From a virus, in IMG/VR virus record IMGVR_UViG_3300022937_002462, positions 1 to 50,786 of that record: 50,786 nt of DNA. One strand, given 5' to 3'. Of the stretch, positions 24,573 through 33,571 are shown in pieces. Below the pieces are notes generated by a model, which was not told where the DNA came from, did not search any database, and saw only the letters and a program-made list of their open reading frames with translations. Position 1 is the stretch's first letter, and each line of letters begins with the position of its first letter. Made by a program: the position numbers and the translations under genes.

Positions 24573-25169
24573 TTATTTATTTTTAAAAACAGGCATCATA
24601 GACAGATCAGGATAATCGTTCCAAGTCCAAGTTTTAGCAATTCTATTTTTTGCATCTTGAAAATTGTATAAACCTAAATTTGCTGTTTCAGGAGTCATAT
24701 AATAATGATAGCCTATTTGGTATACTTCTTGTTCTGCCCATGGAGCATTTCGATGTCTACCATCATAGCTCATTTTTATTAGCTCTGCACGATCTAATGC
24801 ACTGTCGCACAATATCATTCCTCCCCGTCCTAAACTTAAATGTTTTTTATATTGAAAACTAATACACATAAAAGAGTTAGGAACATAACTATTTTCTCGC
24901 CATGTAACTGCGGCATCAATTATGTTGGTGTTTGCTAGATAATAATATTCTTTCCATTTAGCATCAAGTAATCTGTATTTTATTCCTAATTTTTCAAACG
25001 TCATAGGAATACTCAAGTAGGTATGTTTAGGACATGCTGTATGTTTGACTTTTTTATATCTTAAACATAATTCTATAGCATGAGTACAACTGTCTACAGC
25101 AACAGCATAAGGTGCGCCAAAAAATTGTGCAATTTTCTCCTCAAATTTTTCTACAGCATCAAAGCTCAT
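24573..25169 (-). CDS. short DegT/DnrJ/EryC1-type aminotransferase
   Basis: The 198-residue protein covers the N-terminal half of a sugar aminotransferase: KFEEKIAQFFGAPYAVAVDS, HAIELCL, a DAAVTW strand (PLP ring-stacking region) and SFQYKKHLSLGRGGM with the PLP lysine (Lys109). Normal members are about 370 aa. Here the C-terminal small domain is missing, yet the gene is tightly packed with 11-base overlap upstream and a promoter downstream, so this looks like a stable short form rather than random decay. It would act on a keto-sugar in nucleotide-sugar synthesis. Confidence 0.8.
   Translation of the reverse strand: MSFDAVEKFEEKIAQFFGAPYAVAVDSCTHAIELCLRYKKVKHTACPKHTYLSIPMTFEKLGIKYRLLDAKWKEYYYLANTNIIDAAVTWRENSYVPNSFMCISFQYKKHLSLGRGGMILCDSALDRAELIKMSYDGRHRNAPWAEQEVYQIGYHYYMTPETANLGLYNFQDAKNRIAKTWTWNDYPDLSMMPVFKNK
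24574..24581 (-). promoter_or_regulatory. T4-type late promoter inside the block, AATAAATA
   Basis: On the minus strand AATAAATA lies about 27 bases upstream of the dehydrogenase start and overlaps the stop region of the DegT gene. It fits the NATAAATA late octamer and would place the genes from 24547 down to 5884 under late control. It is the only such octamer I found inside the 30-kb block. Confidence 0.5.
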
Positions 25170-26127
25170 TTATCTTGTACCTTGTTCTTTCTATAATATT
25201 TTTGTAATGTTCTGCAACATGAATTGAATGCTTTTCTGATTTTATAATTTTTATAGCATTACAATAATTATGTTCATTTACTTGTACTGTTTTTTGGAAA
25301 AATTCTTGAATATCTAAACAATTTAATCGTTGTAGTTCTCTTACAATTGCTTTTATTCTATCATCGTTATCAACTATTTTATCAAATGAGTAATCTATCT
25401 CATCTGATAAAATAAAACCTAAGCTCTCTAAGTAATTGTGTATGCCGGGTGCGCCTAAAATAATAAACGGACGTTTTGAAATAATAGCGTTCCAAGTTTT
25501 TTCTGTTACAAATGGACAGTGCAAAAAAGACTCAGTAATTAAACTAATTGCACTCTTATATATTTCAAGTGGAGGAGCATACTGATCCCAAGTAGTATTA
25601 AGTATTGTTTTTTCAGGTATCCAATATTTCCAGTTATAATCTCCTTCATCAAAATCTGGAGTAAAATTATCATTATATTTAGGATCATGCCAAGTAAAAT
25701 AGTTATTCTTTAATAAATTTGCCTTACTTAATTCATCTAATAGTTTTTTCCTATGTAATCTAGGTCTATAATTCATACATAAGAATAATCTATCTATTTT
25801 ATTATGTGTTGGGTCAAAGGTATTATGATAGAAAGTTTCATATAAAAAATATAAAGGCCAGCATTCTTGAGTAATATTTGTAAAATTATTAAAAAAAGTA
25901 TTGTAATAATTAGTATCATATCCGCCATTTACTACATGTATATTTTTTATATTTAAAAAATTTTCATTATCAAGAAACGGAATAAACTTGTGTAAACTTG
26001 CCTCCTCTGCACACATTAACCCTATAGGTTCTACCTTAGAATAATCAATTAAAAAATTTATAAAATATTCTATTCCATTTTTGTTTATTTTTGGATGTAT
26101 GTCTTTCCAAACGTTTAAATATTTCAT
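25159..26127 (-). CDS. GT-B-like glycosyltransferase (fucosyltransferase/exostosin-like), copy 1 of 3
   Basis: The 322-residue protein has FLCMNYRPRLHR (about 115-126). A C-terminal segment has FVTEKTWNAIISKRPFIILG (Glu209, Lys210) and YLESLGF. Both motifs are shared with the proteins at 26710-27963 and 30041-31315: a C-x-N-x-R-(x)n-HR element, then EK...PFI..G. This C-terminal pattern is typical of fucosyltransferase/exostosin-type GT-B enzymes in which Glu-Lys contacts the nucleotide sugar. The acceptor is unknown. It overlaps the acyltransferase gene by 4 bases. Confidence 0.75.
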   Translation of the reverse strand: MKYLNVWKDIHPKINKNGIEYFINFLIDYSKVEPIGLMCAEEASLHKFIPFLDNENFLNIKNIHVVNGGYDTNYYNTFFNNFTNITQECWPLYFLYETFYHNTFDPTHNKIDRLFLCMNYRPRLHRKKLLDELSKANLLKNNYFTWHDPKYNDNFTPDFDEGDYNWKYWIPEKTILNTTWDQYAPPLEIYKSAISLITESFLHCPFVTEKTWNAIISKRPFIILGAPGIHNYLESLGFILSDEIDYSFDKIVDNDDRIKAIVRELQRLNCLDIQEFFQKTVQVNEHNYCNAIKIIKSEKHSIHVAEHYKNIIERTRYKINEL

Positions 26128-26720
26128 TTTAATTTTCTTGCAGGCGAACCTACATAAACTCCTGGTGCTTCAATAGGCTTAGTAACATTAGAAAATGCAC
26201 CAACAGTAACATTATCACATATGTCTATTTTGTTTATTGCACCACTTTTAAAATTAAACATACAATTCTTGCCTATGTTTGTTTTACCAGCAATCATAGA
26301 CCCACTATGGAACATACAATTATCGCCTACAGTGACATCGTGACTAATCAAACAGTATGTTTCAATAAAGCAGTGTTTGCCCACTACAGCACCTTGCATG
26401 ACTGTACTAAAGTTAGCAACACACGAACCTTTACCAATTACAGCACCTTCGTGTATAACAGCAGTATCATGAATATACGTTACACAATCACAGTCATACT
26501 CGTCTAACAAATCTACTGTTTGCGCACGTTCCTGCAAGTCTAATGCAAATCCTATAAAGTACTGAAAGTCATTTTTGCTTTGCAGTTTCTTAAACTCTTG
26601 CGGACTCATAATACTACAATCTTCATTAACAAAGTTCTTACCATAAAACATGCTGTCTTGTGTTAGGATACTTTGATCATATCCAATAATTTTTAGTGGT
26701 TTGTCATTTTTAATTATCAT
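26124..26720 (-). CDS. hexapeptide-repeat sugar O/N-acyltransferase (NeuD/PglD-like)
   Basis: The 198-residue protein has an N-terminal Rossmann-like part (about 1-80) followed by left-handed beta-helix repeats: VIGKGSC, VVGKHCFIE, VGDNCMF, IGKNCMF and CDNVTVGAF. It ends YVGSPARKLK, the usual C-terminal signature. The likely catalytic histidine lies in LISHDVTVGDN. Such trimeric enzymes acetylate amino sugars in glycan and sialic-acid-type pathways. It fits as the acyltransferase that follows a DegT aminotransferase. Confidence 0.87.
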   Translation of the reverse strand: MIIKNDKPLKIIGYDQSILTQDSMFYGKNFVNEDCSIMSPQEFKKLQSKNDFQYFIGFALDLQERAQTVDLLDEYDCDCVTYIHDTAVIHEGAVIGKGSCVANFSTVMQGAVVGKHCFIETYCLISHDVTVGDNCMFHSGSMIAGKTNIGKNCMFNFKSGAINKIDICDNVTVGAFSNVTKPIEAPGVYVGSPARKLK

Positions 26721-27963
26721 GACGTATCCTTTTATATATACTGTTTTTTGTAATTGGTTTTTCTAATAAACGTTCTTGTAATTCTTCTATCCATGTTTTG
26801 TTGTGTAATAAAACAAACTGCATTTCTTCATACATTGTTTTCAACTCTTCTATAGTTTTTGAATTAATCCAATCTATTAAATCAAATATTTTTTCCATTC
26901 TTTTAGAATGATCATGTTCTTTATCATAACTTTCGTCAAACCATTGATCAAATGTCATAAATCCCCATCGTTTCATATACTCAAGGTTATGAGTAGGTCC
27001 GACCATAATAAAAGGTCTATAATTAAGCATAGCATTCATTATCTTTTCTGTCAACAATCCTGTTGGTTCTGTATATCGTGTTTCATTGACTATTGCACAA
27101 AAGCATTCTGCATATGCGTTTTTTGGATTTGTATCTATGTGTATATCTATATATTCGTCAATTTTTAATTTTTTATCTACAGCACGATCCATACTCTTAG
27201 GAGCAATGTTATCTAAAAGTGCAGCACCTAAACTTAATGAATCTATTTTTGGCAAAGTAAAATTGGATTGTGTTTTTAATATTTCTATATTACTTTCATA
27301 TAACCAACTTAAATTATAACTATCTGTTTGACTAACAAGATAACTTGCCACACAGTGCCTATGGCTAGCATATCGCCAATTTCCACACCAGAATTTTTTT
27401 GTTATTTTATCTGCATCCATATATCCTTCTTGTTTGTCAACATTAATTGTTGCAGGATATATCCATCCTACTGGTGTACAGTCAATTTCAAACTCCGGAT
27501 AATTCTTTTGAAAATATTTTTTGCAATTAAAACTAGGAGTATATACTTCAACAGTTGTTAATTGATTTTTTTGTACATACTGTTGAATACTGTCTAGTTC
27601 TCTAGCTCTAATATATTTTGCATCTGTCTCACTCCAGGCAGTATAAATACCATCTTTATTTACTCTAGTATCATATGTTGATAAGGGTTCCCACAGATAA
27701 AATTTTAATCCTTTTTTATTACAAACTTCTCTATTTTTATCTGATATTATAGCATTGTTAGATTCTAACCATTGGATTTTATCAACGCTAAAATACACTG
27801 CATATGGTGTATTAACTTTTTTAAAATATGTTTTTTTTAAATTTGAAAATGAGGTATTCCACCCTTGTTGTAATTTTGTTGTTAGTGACGGAAACCATAC
27901 TTTTCCTAGGGCAACATTACTGAATAAACCTGTATCGTTAGGACTAGTTAATCTTTGTTCCAT
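26710..27963 (-). CDS. GT-B-like glycosyltransferase (fucosyltransferase/exostosin-like), copy 2 of 3
   Basis: The 417-residue protein has an extra N-terminal domain (about 1-185, including AVYFSVDKIQWLE), then WCGNWRYASHRH (about 192-203). The C-terminal donor-binding segment is LLTEKIMNAMLNYRPFIMVG (Glu306, Lys307), with YMKRWGFMTFDQWFDESYD. It shares both motifs with 25159-26127 and 30041-31315. It overlaps the radical SAM gene before it by 16 bases and the acyltransferase by 11. The donor sugar is unknown. Confidence 0.75.
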   Translation of the reverse strand: MEQRLTSPNDTGLFSNVALGKVWFPSLTTKLQQGWNTSFSNLKKTYFKKVNTPYAVYFSVDKIQWLESNNAIISDKNREVCNKKGLKFYLWEPLSTYDTRVNKDGIYTAWSETDAKYIRARELDSIQQYVQKNQLTTVEVYTPSFNCKKYFQKNYPEFEIDCTPVGWIYPATINVDKQEGYMDADKITKKFWCGNWRYASHRHCVASYLVSQTDSYNLSWLYESNIEILKTQSNFTLPKIDSLSLGAALLDNIAPKSMDRAVDKKLKIDEYIDIHIDTNPKNAYAECFCAIVNETRYTEPTGLLTEKIMNAMLNYRPFIMVGPTHNLEYMKRWGFMTFDQWFDESYDKEHDHSKRMEKIFDLIDWINSKTIEELKTMYEEMQFVLLHNKTWIEELQERLLEKPITKNSIYKRIRHDN

Positions 27964-29393
27964 TTATCTTTTAATTCCTTGTATTCAGGAAACGTAGTTT
28001 CAAAATCTATTCCGCGACGCTTATCATACTCTGTAAAAAATTTTACAAAGTTTTGCTGTGCTTCCGTACGTTCTTGTTCTGTAGCAAACCCTTGTTTCAT
28101 AAATTCTATTGAGCGTTCAAATCTAGCAATTTGGTGCGGTTTAAATCCTGTCCATCGTGTTTCTCGTTGTCCATCAGGATGAGCTCTCATAAACTCTAAT
28201 GCTTCTTCTGCATAATGCCAATACTCTTGTGGCGCAAGTTTTAGGCTCTGCCAAGCAGGATGATGTAGTGCAGGTGTATCAACAAACACACGATGATTGC
28301 CGTAGTGCGTTAATTTACCTGTGTCTTCGTCTCTGCGTACTTTACGCACGTTATGGGCCTTTTGCAGCGCATATATGCCCTCTAGCAAGCGTTTAATGCT
28401 TGGCAAGCTCAACATATTAAACGTAATAATAAACGTTACTAGACCGTTGTGCGTCTTTGCTAGATAGTTGTTTACGTTGTTCCATAACTGTTCAAAGTCT
28501 AGACCGTTGCGCATATATTCTGCTTGCTTGCCCCACCCGTCTACACTTACAAATAGTCTAAACGAATTTAATTTATTGTATTCAGTAATAAAACTTACAG
28601 TGTCTACAAAGCGATTCCAGTTTTTTTCAGGCACACTAGCGTTACTAGTAATGCTCATATCTAGATCAGGACGTCCGTTGTCTACAACATAGTCTAATAC
28701 ACGAAATGTATTCTTGTCAAGTAACGGTTCACCGCCTGTCATACGAAAATGTTTTAGTTTAGGATATAGTTCAGGCCACCATTTCCAAAATGCTTCTACA
28801 TATGGATTGTGTTCTCTAACAGGGATTGGATATTGTCCTGTTTGCTTAAAGTAATCTATACTGTTGTGTGGTACTAGAGTAGGGTACGGACCGTTTGCTT
28901 CGATGTCTTCTGCCCACTTAGAACTTAGATGTGGAGAACAGTATGAACACGCTAGATTACAAGCATGATTAAAGTTTACTTCTAGATAGCGTGGTTCAAT
29001 ATCACCTTTTGCACCTTTAGAAATTACATCGTCCCAACCATCTTGTGCCCAGGACTCTGACGAACGATAAAATCTGTCACTAAGATGATCTCCCTGCATT
29101 GCTTCTACACGCCAACAGGTTGAGCAGCCTTCTGGTTTTTCTCCGCATAGCATTGCAGCACGTTCTTGTTTCTTTTGTGCTGTATTGTGTAATGCTTTAG
29201 GATTTACTTCTACTTCTGCTGCATCTATTTTATGTAAAGGTGGTAGAAAACAACTGTTAGTAAGTCCAGTTGTTAAATGAATACTTGACCACAACCACTT
29301 AGCCATACACATACTAGGTGATATTTCCTCTAACAAAGGAATCACTTCTAGTGCGGCTGCTTGTGGGTCTGTTTCTGTTAATCTTTTAGCCAA
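27948..29393 (-). CDS. twitch-type radical SAM protein
   Basis: The 481-residue protein has an N-terminal region with Cys29, 48, 83, 90 and 93 (GCSTCWRVEAMQ), then the radical SAM motif CNLACSYC (Cys145, Cys149, Cys152). FRMTGGEPLLDKN, SITSNASVPEKNW and LFVSVDGWGKQAEYMR follow, with a long C-terminal helical tail. It matches the N-terminal-twitch radical SAM group found in phages. Its codons look somewhat richer in G and C than the neighbours', which may mean separate acquisition. It overlaps genes on both sides. Confidence 0.88.
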   Translation of the reverse strand: MAKRLTETDPQAAALEVIPLLEEISPSMCMAKWLWSSIHLTTGLTNSCFLPPLHKIDAAEVEVNPKALHNTAQKKQERAAMLCGEKPEGCSTCWRVEAMQGDHLSDRFYRSSESWAQDGWDDVISKGAKGDIEPRYLEVNFNHACNLACSYCSPHLSSKWAEDIEANGPYPTLVPHNSIDYFKQTGQYPIPVREHNPYVEAFWKWWPELYPKLKHFRMTGGEPLLDKNTFRVLDYVVDNGRPDLDMSITSNASVPEKNWNRFVDTVSFITEYNKLNSFRLFVSVDGWGKQAEYMRNGLDFEQLWNNVNNYLAKTHNGLVTFIITFNMLSLPSIKRLLEGIYALQKAHNVRKVRRDEDTGKLTHYGNHRVFVDTPALHHPAWQSLKLAPQEYWHYAEEALEFMRAHPDGQRETRWTGFKPHQIARFERSIEFMKQGFATEQERTEAQQNFVKFFTEYDKRRGIDFETTFPEYKELKDKWNKD

Positions 29394-30025
29394 GGATATT
29401 CCTCTAGTATGTATTCTGCAAATCGTTTGTGTGTTTCAGGACCAGGATGTGCGCTGTCTAACGCTGTATCAGCAAAAGGATAAAGTTGTTTGTTATGAAA
29501 ATGACATAAATTTTTATAATCGTGAGGTGTAGTATAGTTTAATTTTAGGGTATTTCTCACTGTATGATATATAATCGGTTCAAAACTTATATATTTTATT
29601 CCTATGTCTTTTAAATAATATCCTACGAAGTCTGCATGTACTTTTGAAAGAAATACTCCTGTAGTGTCATTGTAAATACTGTTAAAAAAACTTTTTGCAA
29701 TTTTATTATCTTGCCATGGTCCTATAGTTTGATATCCTATTTTATCTACTTGGTCTAAAATTTTGCACCAACGTTCTATAAACGACCAATGTATTATACA
29801 TATGTCATCTTTTCGAAAACTAAAACTTTTTATTTTATGTAGAATTTCTATATTAGAACTTCCTGGTCTTGATTGATTACTAAGTTCTATATGTAGTTTT
29901 TTTGCTATTACAGCAGGCCATGCAAAGTTACTAGGCAACGGACCAGGTTGTCCGTCCTTTTCACAACAATCTTGTAATCCGTGTCCGTAAGCATAACTAC
30001 ATCCAAATGCTACTAATCTTTTCAT
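29378..30025 (-). CDS. SGNH-fold hydrolase
   Basis: The 215-residue protein has the block I nucleophile motif FGCSYAYGHG (Ser10 in place of the GDS serine), NQSRPGSSN as block II/III, and DSAHPG with the DxxH pair (Asp190, His193). These fit the SGNH/GDSL esterase family, which removes or transfers acyl groups on sugars and lipids. There is no signal peptide, so it is cytoplasmic. It could deacylate glycan intermediates. It follows a GT gene with a 15-base gap. Confidence 0.78.
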   Translation of the reverse strand: MKRLVAFGCSYAYGHGLQDCCEKDGQPGPLPSNFAWPAVIAKKLHIELSNQSRPGSSNIEILHKIKSFSFRKDDICIIHWSFIERWCKILDQVDKIGYQTIGPWQDNKIAKSFFNSIYNDTTGVFLSKVHADFVGYYLKDIGIKYISFEPIIYHTVRNTLKLNYTTPHDYKNLCHFHNKQLYPFADTALDSAHPGPETHKRFAEYILEEYPWLKD

Positions 30026-30040
30026 TTACTGCATCCAACT

Positions 30041-31315
30041 TTATAGTGCCTCTAATAAATCATGTCTTAGATTTATATGTATTGTATTTGTTCTATATAC
30101 CCAATGCCAGTAATTATGAACCAAAATATCATAACAATCTGCATACATTTTAGTAAGTTCTGCATCAGATTTGTTTATAATATTTTCAATCTCTTTATAT
30201 GCTGCTAAAAAACGATCTATTTCATCTTCTATAGTATCATATGTTTCGTCAATAATTCCATCAAACGTTTTATATCCTAATTTTCTTAAAGAATTAAGAT
30301 CATTATGAGCACCTATTAAGATAAAAGGCTGCATAAAAATCATAGGTTTAAAAATCTTTTCACTAAAGAAATTTTGATCATTTGGTAAGTAGGTTTCTGT
30401 TACTATGTGTAAGTATGAGTCGTAAAATTTTTCTACTTTTAAATCTATTGTAGGATTTTCTACATTTGCATCAATTCCATCATTAAATCTTAGAGGTAAA
30501 ATGCTTTCTAATTCTGTAATTTTGTCTAGTGTATCATCAGGCAATTTATCTTTTGCTTCTAATATTTCAGCTATATTTTTATCCCAATAATATGTTGTAT
30601 CATCTACAATCTTATGACAAGTCAAAACACCTTTATGTTTATATTTTGAAAGCAAACTTGCAAGAACTATACGGTGCTTATGTGGTCTCCTGTTTAAACA
30701 CACAAATTTATGTTGTCTATTTTTCCTTGGCAAATGGAACAATCCTTCTCTACCAAAATAGTTTACATTAAAATCAGTTTGTCCTAAATATTGTTGCTCC
30801 CACCAATTATAATATATGTTCTTTACTGGATAGGAAGGTTCTTTCATATTACCTGTCATCATCACAAAATTATTATATGATAAATTATACCTTTCTTTTA
30901 TATAATCTATAATTATTTTAAAGAAAGATTCATGATTCCAGCCTTCCATATGGTTAATCATAAGTATTTTACATCTACCATTTTTAATGTTGTCTAAATG
31001 TTCTTGAGGAATATCTATAACATCATCTAAATTTAACTCATTATGAACAGGATTCCAAGGTATAGGAAAATAATACTTACCTTTAAAAAACGCAAAATTC
31101 TTTTTTGATAAAAAGGTATAAACTTTTTGAGCTATGTTTTGCACTGCACCTACTGCTATATAAGGATCTCCGTGCGCTTGAAATTTATCAGGATGTTTTA
31201 ATAATAGATCTTTATTTAATCCGCAATGAAAGTTGTGAAGGGCAAATCCTTTAGGATCTCTAGGCCAGTAATCTTCAGTTAGATCATCTCTTGTATAAAT
31301 GGCAACCTTTTCCAT
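30041..31315 (-). CDS. GT-B-like glycosyltransferase (fucosyltransferase/exostosin-like), copy 3 of 3
   Basis: The 424-residue protein has a long N-terminal domain, then FVCLNRRPHKHR (about 204-215) and the donor-binding segment FFSEKIFKPMIFMQPFILIG (Glu319, Lys320) with LRKLGYKTFDGIIDETYD. It shares the C-x-N-x-R...HR and EK...PFI..G elements with copies 1 and 2. The three differ strongly elsewhere, so they are old paralogues with probably different donors or acceptors. Confidence 0.75.
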   Translation of the reverse strand: MEKVAIYTRDDLTEDYWPRDPKGFALHNFHCGLNKDLLLKHPDKFQAHGDPYIAVGAVQNIAQKVYTFLSKKNFAFFKGKYYFPIPWNPVHNELNLDDVIDIPQEHLDNIKNGRCKILMINHMEGWNHESFFKIIIDYIKERYNLSYNNFVMMTGNMKEPSYPVKNIYYNWWEQQYLGQTDFNVNYFGREGLFHLPRKNRQHKFVCLNRRPHKHRIVLASLLSKYKHKGVLTCHKIVDDTTYYWDKNIAEILEAKDKLPDDTLDKITELESILPLRFNDGIDANVENPTIDLKVEKFYDSYLHIVTETYLPNDQNFFSEKIFKPMIFMQPFILIGAHNDLNSLRKLGYKTFDGIIDETYDTIEDEIDRFLAAYKEIENIINKSDAELTKMYADCYDILVHNYWHWVYRTNTIHINLRHDLLEAL

Positions 31316-31316
31316 A

Positions 31317-32237
31317 TTATTCCTCTATATCGATAATTTCATCAATCCTGTTAGGATTAGTGTAGACTGCTTTGAAGAATTTACTTTGGGATCCGCTTAG
31401 TGGCACAGTAGATATAGGAATCTCTAATTTTTCAATAAGTATATCACCTAAAAGTTCTATTTCATTTTCTAAATTTTCTTCTGTTACAGTTTCTATTAAC
31501 TCATCCCAATGTTCGTTTAAATAATCAAAATCACGAACATTTACATAATCCCAATCTGTACACATAGTTCTCCACAGACCTTCTCGAGCACCATATATAG
31601 CCCATAGACCATTTTCCACATCAGCACCTATCATAAGCCAAATATATAATCTATGCAAATTTTTCCAATGATTTTTATGGAACTCTTCTACACTTACTTT
31701 TACACCACGATCAAGCGCCATCTTAACGCCTTCTCTAAATCCTGCCCTCCATGCTTGATGTGGTGTAGCGTTATTATAAACATCTGAAAAACAACTATTT
31801 TGTTGAATATATTGTACATCCCAACAAAAGTCTACTTGTGCATGAGCATTATTTGGATCTGCATTTTCATGAGTGCGCATACGTAGTACAAAGTCTTTGG
31901 GCCAGCACTTAATCCCTCCGTTACCGTACATTAATCCATTTACAGCATTTCTGCCTGCCCAACTAATAACACAGTTTGACAAATCAGTATGTTCATCGAA
32001 ATTTATTTCTTGGTTTAGAAATTTTTCGTCAATAATATTATCACCGTCTATAGTAATAAATCGATCTGTTTCTGATAACTCTGCACAGGCTTTGTGTGCT
32101 GCATCAGAACCTTTTACACCATGCACACGTTTTGCCCATGGAACTTTGCTACATAAATCTGCATAGTTTTTTTCTGCATTAGGTTCATCATATGATAGAT
32201 AGATAATATCATAATCGATAGGTTTGAATTTGCTCAT
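31317..32237 (-). CDS. GT-A-like glycosyltransferase, paralogue of 22654-23325
   Basis: The 306-residue protein starts with YDIIYLSYDEPNAEKNY, KRVHGVKG, FITIDGDNII (DxD-like) and NAVNGLMYGNGGIKCWP. It therefore belongs to the same family as the 223-residue protein at 22654-23325, with about 80 extra residues, including an acidic C-terminal tail (about 260-306). It overlaps the 445-residue gene by 4 bases. The donor is unknown. Confidence 0.7.
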   Translation of the reverse strand: MSKFKPIDYDIIYLSYDEPNAEKNYADLCSKVPWAKRVHGVKGSDAAHKACAELSETDRFITIDGDNIIDEKFLNQEINFDEHTDLSNCVISWAGRNAVNGLMYGNGGIKCWPKDFVLRMRTHENADPNNAHAQVDFCWDVQYIQQNSCFSDVYNNATPHQAWRAGFREGVKMALDRGVKVSVEEFHKNHWKNLHRLYIWLMIGADVENGLWAIYGAREGLWRTMCTDWDYVNVRDFDYLNEHWDELIETVTEENLENEIELLGDILIEKLEIPISTVPLSGSQSKFFKAVYTNPNRIDEIIDIEE

Positions 32238-33571
32238 TTAATTACCTCGTGACCATAATTTTCAAAATATTTTGTAGTATATACACTAAATTCCATATCA
32301 GTAGGATCCCAATCATCTTCAAATTTTAAATAAATTTCGTCATCTTGAATCAATTGTTCAACAGATACTGTAATTGACTTCAGTAAGATATTTGGATCAT
32401 ACTTTTCAGTAATACTAAAATATACTGTATCATTTGTAGAATAACCTGCAAGTTTTATAAATTTTTTAGTTGTAGGGTTTAAAAGTAATTCCCATCTTTT
32501 TAATTTATTGTTTTGTCTAATAAGTAAATCATATTCTTTATCTATGTGAAAGCTATATAGCTCTTTGCCTACTAAAACTTTGTCTCCGTTTGATAACTCA
32601 TTACTTTTGTGTATGGTCAAATAGTTTTTTTCTATAGAATAAATATCCTTTGTAGTTAAATTTATAACACTCAGCCCATTATTATATTCTATTAAATTAC
32701 TTCCAGAATAGAAAAAAATGTCTCCAAATTCTCTTTTGTGTACAAGTTCATTCACATCAATCATATATAGTTTGTTATTATCTAAAAATTTATCTCCTAT
32801 GGTAGTTGGATCTTGAAATTCAAGTTCCTTATTACTATCATTGTATAGAATTACATTTTCTACAATTAATTCACAATTACTTTCGTTAAAACTTGTATTT
32901 CTTTCTTGGTCTTTTTTAATTTTGTATACATTACCATTATAATAGACGTGTTGTCCGGCCACATGTTCTAATTCATTATACCATACATCAACATGTACTC
33001 CATCATATATTGGTACAGAAACTTCTAAAGACACTGTATGATCTTTTGTTGACAAATCTGATAACTTTACATCTTCAACAAAAAGTAATACGTTATTGAA
33101 GTCAAAATCTTCATTTTCTTTGTTGTCTTTTAAAAATCTGTATATATTGTTATTATAAAAGACTAATTGATCTTTTTTGTATCTATCTTGCTTAATAAAA
33201 ATATCTATACTTACACCGTCGTATATTTTTTCTAAACTAGAATGTCCTTCGTTACTAGAGCTAGTTCTTGAAAATTCATGAATAAAAGAGCTAGCACTGT
33301 TATAATGATCTTCATAATTAATTTCTTTTACAACAACCTGTTTCAATACAAAATCATATACAACTACAAAATCAGAAACACTTTTTGTTCCTTCTAAAAT
33401 AGGTTTTACTATTTCTGTAGCAACTGGTGCAATTTCGTATTCGGTATCTAAAGGTCTCCGATTGGTAATTTTATAAATTTTACCTGTTGCTTTTTCATAA
33501 GAAACATAACTTTCGTTTTGTTTTGCTTGTTGTATTTTAATACTATTAAGTAATTCTTTTAAATTAGACAT
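32234..33571 (-). CDS. unknown beta-rich protein with internal repeats
   Basis: The 445-residue protein has two clear copies of a segment: YDGVSIDIFIKQDRYKKDQ... (about 115-170) and YDGVHVDVWYNELEHVAGQ... (about 185-240). Each is followed by a VFYNNNIYRF or VYYNGNVYKI strand and a LFVEDVKL or LIVENVIL strand. Weaker copies of the (Y/F)xxGxxxYxI element continue to the C-terminus. The pattern recalls carbohydrate-binding or fibre-type beta modules, but no family is recognised. It sits among glycosyltransferases, so it may bind a glycan or be a virion surface protein. Confidence 0.7.
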   Translation of the reverse strand: MSNLKELLNSIKIQQAKQNESYVSYEKATGKIYKITNRRPLDTEYEIAPVATEIVKPILEGTKSVSDFVVVYDFVLKQVVVKEINYEDHYNSASSFIHEFSRTSSSNEGHSSLEKIYDGVSIDIFIKQDRYKKDQLVFYNNNIYRFLKDNKENEDFDFNNVLLFVEDVKLSDLSTKDHTVSLEVSVPIYDGVHVDVWYNELEHVAGQHVYYNGNVYKIKKDQERNTSFNESNCELIVENVILYNDSNKELEFQDPTTIGDKFLDNNKLYMIDVNELVHKREFGDIFFYSGSNLIEYNNGLSVINLTTKDIYSIEKNYLTIHKSNELSNGDKVLVGKELYSFHIDKEYDLLIRQNNKLKRWELLLNPTTKKFIKLAGYSTNDTVYFSITEKYDPNILLKSITVSVEQLIQDDEIYLKFEDDWDPTDMEFSVYTTKYFENYGHEVIK

